A DNA stretch of 35,171 bases from a virus. The notes below the pieces were generated by a model. The model ran no database searches and was not told the origin of the DNA. It saw only the letters and a program-made list of their open reading frames with translations. The DNA lies in the IMG/VR virus record IMGVR_UViG_3300000116_000041, positions 9,543 through 44,713 of that record. One strand, given 5' to 3'. This document shows positions 14,338 through 21,623 of this stretch, in pieces (positions within the stretch are counted from its first letter, which is position 1; every line of letters begins with the position of its first letter). The position numbers were made by a program, and so were the translations under genes.

Positions 14338-17300
14338 TACTACTACCACATTTGCTACATCTAAAACTACTAAGCACTCTACTAGCCTTGGTGCTACGTT
14401 GCGAAATACACAAACAACTCGAACCACTCAAGAATCACGCAGTACAACAACCACATTTAATACCTCTACATCGTTCAGTACTTCTAGAAACACTACAGAG
14501 TCAAGAAGTACGAGTACTACTACCGTGGTTGGAACATCAAAAAACACTACAACAAATTACACCACAACAACCATATATTCAACATCTACAAGTACCATAC
14601 ATACTTTTTCTACAACTTACAACACAAGTACACAAACAAATAGTGTTGTATCAAGATCTACGTTAAAAACAAGAAATACAGCAACCACTAGATCAACAAC
14701 TACAACTTGGGCAACTAGTAGGAACACATCAGAGCAAAGAAATACAACTACAACATATAACACCACGACAGTATATAATACAGCAACTAGTACATTCTAT
14801 ACAACATCGAGAAGTACAGTTATAATTACTTCAAAAAATACTTTAGAACAACGAAGTACAAGTACAAATAGAAATACTACAACTACATTTAATACTAGTA
14901 CTACTACCACGGAACAAAGAAGTACAACAACTAGTAGAAACACTATTGAACAAAGATCTACTGTAACTCAGAGAAACACAAGTACAGTATTTAACACTAC
15001 AACAACCACGGTTTACAATACTAGTACTTCAACAGTTGTTCAGACTAGTAAGTCTACAACAACAACTTATACTACTAGTACAGCTTTTACAACCGCTACG
15101 TCAAGATCAACACTTACCTCTAGATTGACCAGTACTACTGTTGCAACAAGTAAAAATACTATAGAGCAAAGAACTACGTCAACTTCAAGATCTACTAATG
15201 AAACTGTATCAACTAATAAAAATACTACAGAACAAAGAAGTACGACTACTACATATTCAACTACTACTGTATATAATACCAGTACACTTACTAATACTTT
15301 TAGAGCAACACAAACAACTTATACTACTAGTACTGTATATAACACAAGTACATCTACTGTTGAAAGTAGAAGTACAACAACAACGTATACTACCAGTACT
15401 GTTTTTAATACCAGCACAAATACATTAACTGAAAGATCTACACAAGAAGAAAGAACTACAGAAACAATATACAACACATCAACATTAACGAAATGGGCAA
15501 CAACTAGAAGCACATCCACTGTTGTTTCAACAACAAGATCAACAACAACTACATATAATACAGCTCGAAGTACTAATACTGTATTTAACACTACAAAGTC
15601 TACAACAACAGTATACAACACTAGTACTAATACTTTAACTAGTAGAACAACAACAATATCTACATCAAGAGCAACTTCTACAACCGTTTCTACAAGCAGA
15701 AACACAACGGTATCGACAAGTAGAGCTACATCTACAGTTGTTCAAACAGAAAAAGGTACAACAACTACATTTAACACGACAAAGTCTACGTTAACAAATA
15801 GATCTACCACGACTTATTTCTCTACAACAACTACGTTTAATACTTCTACAGCAACAACAAGATCAACTAATACTGTTGTAGAAACAACTAGAGCTACAAA
15901 CACGCAATACAATACAGTCACAGCTACTACAACTGAGTTTACTACTAATAGAACTACTGAGTTTAATACAACAACAGCTACTCAAACAAATTTCAATACT
16001 AGTACAAACACAACTACAACGTTTAATACAACAACGGCAACAACTACAACGTTTAATACTGCTACAGTTACAGTTGTTTCGACAACAAAAGCTACAGCTA
16101 CAGTTGTATCAACGAATAGAACAACCACTGTGTCAACTAGCAAGAATACTAACACGGCATATAATACTCAGACTGCAACAACAACTCAATATAATACTAA
16201 TAAAACAACAGAGTTTAATACTAGTACTAACACTACAACCATTTTCAACACGTCGACTAACACTACGACAACATTTAACACGTCTACTAATACTACGACT
16301 ACTTACAATACAGCTACTAATACTACAACTACTTATAATACATCAACTAATACTACTGTATCAACTAGCAAAAATACTACGACTACTTTTGAAACTAGCA
16401 AAAATACCAACACAGTTGTTGAAACAAATAAAAATACAAATACTGTATACAATACCGCTACAAATACCACTACAACTTTTAATACGTCAACCAATACTAC
16501 TACCACGTTTAATACGGCAACCGTAACAGTTGTTTCAACAAGTAAAAGTACAACTACTACTTTTGAAACTAGTAAGAATACAAATACAATAGTACAGACA
16601 AATAAGAGTACAACCACCGTATATAACACAGCTACAAACACTGTAACTACTTTTAATACTTCAACTAATACAACTACGACTTTTAATACAAGTACAACTA
16701 CAACGTTTGAAACAACTAAAAGCACAACTACAACATTTGAGACTAGTAAAAATACTAACACTGTAGTACTTACTAATAAAAATACTACAACAACGTATAA
16801 CACCTCGACAAATACTGTTACAACATTTAATACAAGCACTAACACAACTACTACTTTTAACACTAGCACGTCAACAACTGTCGCAACTAGTAAGAACACA
16901 AATACTGTCGTGTCAACTAGTAAAAATACCAACACTGTTGTATCAACCAATAAGAACACCAATACTATTTATAATACGCAAACAGCAACCACTACAACTT
17001 TCAACACTAGTACTAATACTACAACTACTTTCAATACTAGTACATCTACTACTGTTGAAACTACAAAGAGTACTACGACTACTTATAATACAAACAGAAG
17101 TACAAACACAGTATACAATACAACAAAAAATACAACTACTACTTGGAGCACTAACAAGAATACAACAACAACATTCAACACGGCTACAACAACAGAGGTT
17201 AGTACATCAAAATCTACTAACACGATTTATACTACATCGAAATTAACAGCAACTGTAGTTGAAACAACTAAGTCAACAACTACGACTTTTAATACAAGTA

Positions 17301-19315
17301 CTAATACAACGACTGTTTATAATACTAGTACTAATACAACCACCACGTTTAACACAGCTACTTCAACAGTAGTTTCGACATCTAAAAATACAAACACAGT
17401 AGTAGCAACAAGTAAAAATACAAACACAGTAGTTGTAACGAGTAAATCTACAACTACAATATTTAATACTAGCACGAATACTACTACTACATTTAACACT
17501 AGTACTAATACGACTACTACATTTAATACTTCAACAACTACTACTGTACAAACAAGTAAGGCAACAGCAACTGTAGTACAAACACAAAGCGGTAGAAGTA
17601 CACATATTCAAACTAATAAATCTACTAATACGGTTTATAACACTAGCACAAACACTACTACTTTGTTTAATACTAGTACCAATACTGTTACCACTTTTAA
17701 TACTGCTACAACAACAACGGTAGAAACGGTAGTATCAACAGCAACTGTAGTTCAAACAAACAAAGCTACTAGTACTGAAGTTAGCACGTCAAAATCAACT
17801 AATACTGTATTTAACACGTCTACTAATACTGTTACTACTTTTAACACTGCTACCAATACAACCACTACATTTAATACTAGTACGTCTACTGAATACAATA
17901 CTTCAACCGCTACGACAACTGTTGTTGCTACGTCACGAAATACAAATACTGTTGTTGCAACTACTAAGTCAACGAACACAGTGTATAATACTAGTACAAA
18001 TACTACAACTACATTTAATACTTCTACTAGCACCACAACAACATTTAACACCGCTACAACTACTACTGTACAAACGAGTAAATCAACAAATACCATTGTA
18101 GCTACTACAAAAGCAACAAATACCATTGTACAAACAACAAAAGGAACTTCTACCGTGTTTAACACTGCTACTATTACTACAATAGGCACAAGCACTACAT
18201 TTAATACAACTAAAAACACAAGTACTGAGTTTAACACTAGCACTAACACAACCACTACATTTAATACTGCTACATCTACTACAACAGAGTTTGGTACAGC
18301 TTGGGCAACAACAAAAGCTACAACAACTACATTTAACACGTCAACCAATACCACAACAACATTTAACACAAGTACTAACACAGTAACTACTTTTAACACA
18401 AGCACAATTACTAGTAAAGCTACAAATACAGAGGTTCAGACAAGTAAATCAACAAGTACTGTATTTAACACAAGCACGGCAACAACTACTGAGGTAGCAA
18501 CAAGCAAAGCCACAAGCACAGTGTTTAACACAACAACTAGCACGAGTACAGAGTATACAACTAATTTTGAAACTAGTAGAACTACTATATTTAATACAAG
18601 CACAACAACCATTAAAGCGACAACTACTGAGATCCAAACTACTAAGTCTACTAATACTGTATTCAACACAAGTACAAACACTCAAACTACTTTTACAACA
18701 GAGTACGAGACAAATGTAACTACTAGTACTGAGGTTCAAACTAATAAAGCTACTAACACACAATTTAATACAAGTACCGACACTACAACAACTTTCAACA
18801 CAACTACAGCAACCACTACTACTTTTAATACAGTTTGGGCTACAACAAAAGCTACAGCTACAATTTATAACACTAGTACAAATACTACAACAACGTTTAA
18901 CACAACCACAAATACTACAACAGAGTTTAATACTAGTACTGCAACAAGTACTGTATTCACAACTGCTTACGAAACTGTTGTTTCAACAAGCACTGAGGTT
19001 CAAACAAACAAAGCAACAAATACAGAGTTTAACACAAGTACTAATACACTAACGGTATTTATTACAGTAGTACAAACACAAAAAGCAACAACAACTTTAT
19101 ATGTAACTAGTAAAGCAACTAATACAATTTATAACACTAGTACATCAACAACAACTACTCAAGTAATAAGTACCACTACGACTACTACGTTTAATACGAG
19201 CACTACCACTACAACTACATTCACAACAGTAACAGTTATGGAAACACAAACGTCTTGGTACAGCACGTATAAAAAAGACTACTCTACAGAGCGATTTGAT
19301 ATTAACTATCAGTAA
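14330..19315 (+). CDS. Giant Thr/Ser/Asn decapeptide-repeat protein B, 1661 aa
   Basis: The protein begins MPNTTTTFATSKTTKHSTSL and consists of the same decapeptide repeat as protein A almost from the first residue, without the hydrophobic start of A. The first 1.1 kb is rich in units with ESR, EQR or ERS. The remainder is dominated by FNTSTNTTTT and VETTK/VSTSK/VQTNK units. It closes with a non-repeat tail (METQTSWYSTYKKDYSTERF...). The near-equal length to protein A (1661 against 1667 aa) and shared repeat type indicate paralogy, or two parts of one former gene. It is followed by a GT-B-like gene. It is most likely a fibre or surface protein of the virion. Confidence 0.8.
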   Translation: MPNTTTTFATSKTTKHSTSLGATLRNTQTTRTTQESRSTTTTFNTSTSFSTSRNTTESRSTSTTTVVGTSKNTTTNYTTTTIYSTSTSTIHTFSTTYNTSTQTNSVVSRSTLKTRNTATTRSTTTTWATSRNTSEQRNTTTTYNTTTVYNTATSTFYTTSRSTVIITSKNTLEQRSTSTNRNTTTTFNTSTTTTEQRSTTTSRNTIEQRSTVTQRNTSTVFNTTTTTVYNTSTSTVVQTSKSTTTTYTTSTAFTTATSRSTLTSRLTSTTVATSKNTIEQRTTSTSRSTNETVSTNKNTTEQRSTTTTYSTTTVYNTSTLTNTFRATQTTYTTSTVYNTSTSTVESRSTTTTYTTSTVFNTSTNTLTERSTQEERTTETIYNTSTLTKWATTRSTSTVVSTTRSTTTTYNTARSTNTVFNTTKSTTTVYNTSTNTLTSRTTTISTSRATSTTVSTSRNTTVSTSRATSTVVQTEKGTTTTFNTTKSTLTNRSTTTYFSTTTTFNTSTATTRSTNTVVETTRATNTQYNTVTATTTEFTTNRTTEFNTTTATQTNFNTSTNTTTTFNTTTATTTTFNTATVTVVSTTKATATVVSTNRTTTVSTSKNTNTAYNTQTATTTQYNTNKTTEFNTSTNTTTIFNTSTNTTTTFNTSTNTTTTYNTATNTTTTYNTSTNTTVSTSKNTTTTFETSKNTNTVVETNKNTNTVYNTATNTTTTFNTSTNTTTTFNTATVTVVSTSKSTTTTFETSKNTNTIVQTNKSTTTVYNTATNTVTTFNTSTNTTTTFNTSTTTTFETTKSTTTTFETSKNTNTVVLTNKNTTTTYNTSTNTVTTFNTSTNTTTTFNTSTSTTVATSKNTNTVVSTSKNTNTVVSTNKNTNTIYNTQTATTTTFNTSTNTTTTFNTSTSTTVETTKSTTTTYNTNRSTNTVYNTTKNTTTTWSTNKNTTTTFNTATTTEVSTSKSTNTIYTTSKLTATVVETTKSTTTTFNTSTNTTTVYNTSTNTTTTFNTATSTVVSTSKNTNTVVATSKNTNTVVVTSKSTTTIFNTSTNTTTTFNTSTNTTTTFNTSTTTTVQTSKATATVVQTQSGRSTHIQTNKSTNTVYNTSTNTTTLFNTSTNTVTTFNTATTTTVETVVSTATVVQTNKATSTEVSTSKSTNTVFNTSTNTVTTFNTATNTTTTFNTSTSTEYNTSTATTTVVATSRNTNTVVATTKSTNTVYNTSTNTTTTFNTSTSTTTTFNTATTTTVQTSKSTNTIVATTKATNTIVQTTKGTSTVFNTATITTIGTSTTFNTTKNTSTEFNTSTNTTTTFNTATSTTTEFGTAWATTKATTTTFNTSTNTTTTFNTSTNTVTTFNTSTITSKATNTEVQTSKSTSTVFNTSTATTTEVATSKATSTVFNTTTSTSTEYTTNFETSRTTIFNTSTTTIKATTTEIQTTKSTNTVFNTSTNTQTTFTTEYETNVTTSTEVQTNKATNTQFNTSTDTTTTFNTTTATTTTFNTVWATTKATATIYNTSTNTTTTFNTTTNTTTEFNTSTATSTVFTTAYETVVSTSTEVQTNKATNTEFNTSTNTLTVFITVVQTQKATTTLYVTSKATNTIYNTSTSTTTTQVISTTTTTTFNTSTTTTTTFTTVTVMETQTSWYSTYKKDYSTERFDINYQ
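14340..19235 (+). repeat. Protein-level tandem repeat array B (about 30-bp period)
   Basis: This is the counterpart of array A, again with many synonymous codon choices and a G-poor coding strand. Units of the form NT[ST] recur about every ten residues. Local near-identical DNA runs occur (for example around 16210-16350 and 17460-17530), so some recent unit duplication is possible. Confidence 0.8.
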
Positions 19316-19322
19316 AAATGTA

Positions 19323-19350
19323 GAAAGCGGTAAAAATATGTAATAATATA
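19323..19350 (+). promoter_or_regulatory. Putative late promoter, copy 1
   Basis: This 28-bp stretch matches 20287-20314 at about 20 positions, with AAAGCG at the left and ATAATATA at the right. It lies 29 bases before the ATG of the glycosyltransferase-like gene. The ATAATATA block also resembles the right half of the minus-strand motif. Confidence 0.4.
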
Positions 19351-19378
19351 TATACTAATAACAATTAAATTTAATAAT

Positions 19379-20284
19379 ATGGAAATGTTTAATAGAAAGG
19401 AACTAGATAAAAGAATAGGACCTTTAAAAAAGAATAAAAAATTATATGATCTTGAAGCAGTAGAAGGTTATGTGATTAGAAAAGCAAGTGAAAGAGGTAT
19501 AGAGTATAGCTACGATGTTCTAGCTGAAGAAATGCCCTACTTTAAAACATTAGCTTATACAGAGTTTGCTACTTGTTTTTACATACAACCGCTAAACGTT
19601 AAGCTTAGAAATGAGCAAATGTTAGATGCTTATGCTGACAATGTTAAAGACGTGAAAGACTGGGCTTCTTATTTTGTTAGTAACATAACAAACAAGCATG
19701 CTAATAAGTATCAAAATAGAAAAGAAAAGTTTGATAAAAACCCAGCTAAAGATTTTTTAGTTGTATTGCCTGGTTCAAATAAAGTTAAAACTAACGTGTG
19801 TTTAAATAGAATGAAAAACATATCTAACTCACACGGTAACAATATAAACTTTAAACCACATCCAATAACAACACATCAAATTGTTGGTGAGCTAAAAGAT
19901 TTCTTTGGAGAAGACAATATACTACCAAGAGATGTTGACATGTATTACTATATGCAGAAAGCGAAACACGTATACACTACTCATATTAGTGAAAGCGCTA
20001 TCTACGCTGCAATGTTAGGTAAAACAATATCGCCAATTGATGTTTGGAATAATATACAGCAAGGATCTTTTTATTGTATAAACAATCATTTGTTTACTAA
20101 CCAACATCATATTAAGGAGTGGGTGAACCAAGCGTTTTCTAGTCCTAAATCAGGTATTATTAACCCTGCAGTAGATGATAATTGGAAAGAAAAAGTAGAT
20201 CAATACTTTGATTATATATGTAAAAAAAGAGAGGTATATAAAAATTGGTTTATAGATAGTAGAAAACCAAAAGAGAAAAAATAG
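19379..20284 (+). CDS. GT-B-type glycosyltransferase-like protein, 301 aa
   Basis: The C-terminal half carries two features of GT-B polysaccharide/glycerophosphate transferase-type enzymes: the KPHP motif at 159-162 (NINFKPHPITTHQ) and, after DVDMYYYMQKAKHVYT, a donor-site-like segment THISESAIYAAMLGKTIS at about 201-218, matching the known pattern 'S...EA...GK.' near the sugar-nucleotide site. The strand FLVVLPGSN (126-134) would start the C-terminal Rossmann-like domain. The N-terminal 120 residues are not recognised and are shorter than a full GT-B domain. No membrane segment is seen. It follows directly after repeat protein B, so the abundant Thr/Ser/Asn side chains there are plausible acceptors. 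Alternative targets are phage DNA or host envelope glycans. Confidence 0.55.
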   Translation: MEMFNRKELDKRIGPLKKNKKLYDLEAVEGYVIRKASERGIEYSYDVLAEEMPYFKTLAYTEFATCFYIQPLNVKLRNEQMLDAYADNVKDVKDWASYFVSNITNKHANKYQNRKEKFDKNPAKDFLVVLPGSNKVKTNVCLNRMKNISNSHGNNINFKPHPITTHQIVGELKDFFGEDNILPRDVDMYYYMQKAKHVYTTHISESAIYAAMLGKTISPIDVWNNIQQGSFYCINNHLFTNQHHIKEWVNQAFSSPKSGIINPAVDDNWKEKVDQYFDYICKKREVYKNWFIDSRKPKEKK

Positions 20285-20286
20285 TA

Positions 20287-20314
20287 AAAAGCGTGACAAT
20301 TGCGTGATAATATA
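20287..20314 (+). promoter_or_regulatory. Putative late promoter, copy 2
   Basis: This partner of 19323-19350 has AAAGCG at the left and GATAATATA at the right. It lies 46 bases before the ATG of the next gene and would start transcription of the packaging and head genes. Confidence 0.4.
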
Positions 20315-20359
20315 ATTGAAACGTGTATAGCAAAAATAAAATTAAATTAAATATAAATT

Positions 20360-20629
20360 ATGGCAAAGATTAAAAAATTATCTAAAAAGATAACAGAAGA
20401 AGAATTACTAAACTTACAAGGTTTAGTAAAAGCAATTAACAGTTTACAGATCGACATAGGAGGTTTAGAGGTTCAAAAAGCACAAATGCTTAGTGGTATT
20501 TTAAATTTCAGAGGTGATCTACAGAAAAATCAATTACAATTAAAAGAGAAATACGGAGATGTACATATTGACATCGCTGATGGCTCAATAACAATGAAAA
20601 AAGATGGCGAAATTAATAAGAAAAATTAG
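20360..20629 (+). CDS. Coiled-coil phage protein, 89 aa
   Basis: The product begins MAKIKKLSKKITEEELLNLQ and forms a long predicted coiled coil over about residues 12-65 (heptads with Leu/Ile and Gln), followed by a short strand pair KYGDVHIDIADGSITM. I recall similar small proteins near terminase genes in phages of Bacteroidota. The function is unknown; a scaffold or adaptor role is conceivable. The end overlaps the next gene by 26 bases. Confidence 0.6.
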   Translation: MAKIKKLSKKITEEELLNLQGLVKAINSLQIDIGGLEVQKAQMLSGILNFRGDLQKNQLQLKEKYGDVHIDIADGSITMKKDGEINKKN

Positions 20630-20825
20630 CATAGGTAGAGATTATAAAAACGAAGCCATGCATTATTCTGTTGGCCAAGAAGTATATGGAGGTCACACTA
20701 TATGTGATATTATTGAAAACGATGATAAGTATAGTGTTTTTATATCAAAAAAAGACGACGTAATGCCTTGGAAAGATTTTAATAAAAACATGGCTATATC
20801 TGTGGAATATAATCTCGAGTACTAA
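20604..20825 (+). CDS. Conserved small phage protein near terminase, 73 aa
   Basis: The product begins MAKLIRKISIGRDYKNEAMH and continues YSVGQEVYGGHTI. Its end, MAISVEYNLEY, looks like a strand closing a small beta-rich domain. In my recollection this 'IRKISIG.DYKNAMHY.VGQ' protein recurs upstream of terminase in crAss-like and related marine phages, which supports the overall assignment. No activity can be read from it. It overlaps the previous gene and shares one base with the next. Confidence 0.6.
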   Translation: MAKLIRKISIGRDYKNEAMHYSVGQEVYGGHTICDIIENDDKYSVFISKKDDVMPWKDFNKNMAISVEYNLEY

Positions 20826-21403
20826 TGAAAGGAATGTTTTATTTTTTAATAAAACCTAAAGCAAAGCGGTATAACAATACTAAAAAAGTAGGTGACAAAG
20901 AACTTATTTTAAACTCAGAAATATTTAACCATAAAAACGTTAGCCGACAAGCTATCATTGTGGGTTTACCTTCTGGGTTTACAGGACCAGTAAAAGAAGG
21001 AGACGAGATAATAGTACATCACAACGTTTTTAGAAGATGGCATAATGCTAGAGGTCAAGAAAAAAACTCAGGTAGTTATATATCAGAGAATTTATACAAA
21101 GTAAGTGTTGATCAAGTTTTTGCATATAAAAAAATAACTAAATGGCACGCGTTGCCAGGTTATAGTTTTATAAAACCAATACAAAACGAGTATGGTAACG
21201 AAGCAAAGCAAATAGGTATTGTAAAGTATTCAGATGGTAGTTTTAAAGAAGGAGAGTTAGTAGGTTATAATCCTGCAGGTGAATACGAGTTTATTATTGA
21301 TGATGAAAGGTTTTATCGATTAAACAATAAATTTATTGAAATTAAATATGAATATCAAGGAAAGGAAAAAGAATATAATCCAAGCTGGTTACAAAGCTGT
21401 TGA
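20825..21403 (+). CDS. Conserved phage protein with GroES-like barrel features, 192 aa
   Basis: The product starts MKGMFYFLIKPKAKRYNNTK. Its central part (RQAIIVGLPSGFTGPVKEGD, then EIIVHHNVFRRWHNARGQEK) follows the strand-loop pattern of a small beta barrel like GroES, where 'V.EGD.I.VH' corresponds to the 'GD.V.F' strand. A later segment (HALPGYSFIKPIQNEYGNE) may be a second barrel start. I rate relation to Hsp10 as possible only. If right, it would be the window's second co-chaperonin-like protein. It stands among conserved pre-terminase genes and overlaps the next one. Confidence 0.5.
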   Translation: MKGMFYFLIKPKAKRYNNTKKVGDKELILNSEIFNHKNVSRQAIIVGLPSGFTGPVKEGDEIIVHHNVFRRWHNARGQEKNSGSYISENLYKVSVDQVFAYKKITKWHALPGYSFIKPIQNEYGNEAKQIGIVKYSDGSFKEGELVGYNPAGEYEFIIDDERFYRLNNKFIEIKYEYQGKEKEYNPSWLQSC

Positions 21404-21623
21404 GGAATTAGTTAAAGTAGCTAAAGAAGCTATAGTTGATTCAGGCGATGATATAACTGCAGATAGACTTAAGAACGCCGCTGCAACTAAAAAACTAGCT
21501 ATATTTGATGCTTTTGAAATACTTAATCGTATAGAAGACGAACAGAATATGCTAGATGGTAAAACTAAAGAAACTCAACAAGAAGAAAGTTTTGGAGGTT
21601 TTGCAGAAAAAAGATCTAAGTAA
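21348..21623 (+). CDS. Small helical protein before TerL, candidate small terminase subunit, 91 aa
   Basis: The best start is the ATG at 21348 (MNIKERKKNIIQAGYKAVEE); an upstream in-frame TTG at 21336 is less likely. The product is almost fully helical: VEELVKVAKEAIVDSGDDIT, then ADRLKNAAATKKLAIFDAFE and a Gln/Glu tail. Genes of this size and pattern precede TerL in crAss-like genomes, in my recollection, and the position fits a small terminase subunit. No helix-turn-helix is clearly visible. It shares one base with the TerL start (TAATG). Confidence 0.5.
   Translation: MNIKERKKNIIQAGYKAVEELVKVAKEAIVDSGDDITADRLKNAAATKKLAIFDAFEILNRIEDEQNMLDGKTKETQQEESFGGFAEKRSK

Noticed and set aside
14352-17246. 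Plus-strand alternative frames inside repeat gene B (14352-14666, 15198-15428, 16074-16526, 16938-17246)
   Set aside because: They are out-of-frame readings of the same low-complexity DNA, Leu/Gln-rich, with no starts that fit gene spacing.
8671-18763. Long minus-strand frames across the two repeat genes, encoding Val/Leu/Asp-rich 'proteins' (e.g. 209 aa at 16333-16962)
   Set aside because: They are mirror images of the Thr/Asn/Ser codon pattern (ACN read backwards gives NGT), have no leaders and overlap the much stronger plus-strand frames.
8330-19235. CRISPR array or DNA-level satellite
   Set aside because: The roughly 30-bp period reflects protein repeats in one long open frame. There are no constant repeats with unique spacers, and codons vary between units.
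8285-19315. Diversity-generating retroelement variable regions
   Set aside because: No reverse transcriptase gene and no template/variable pair with adenine-specific changes is visible in the window.
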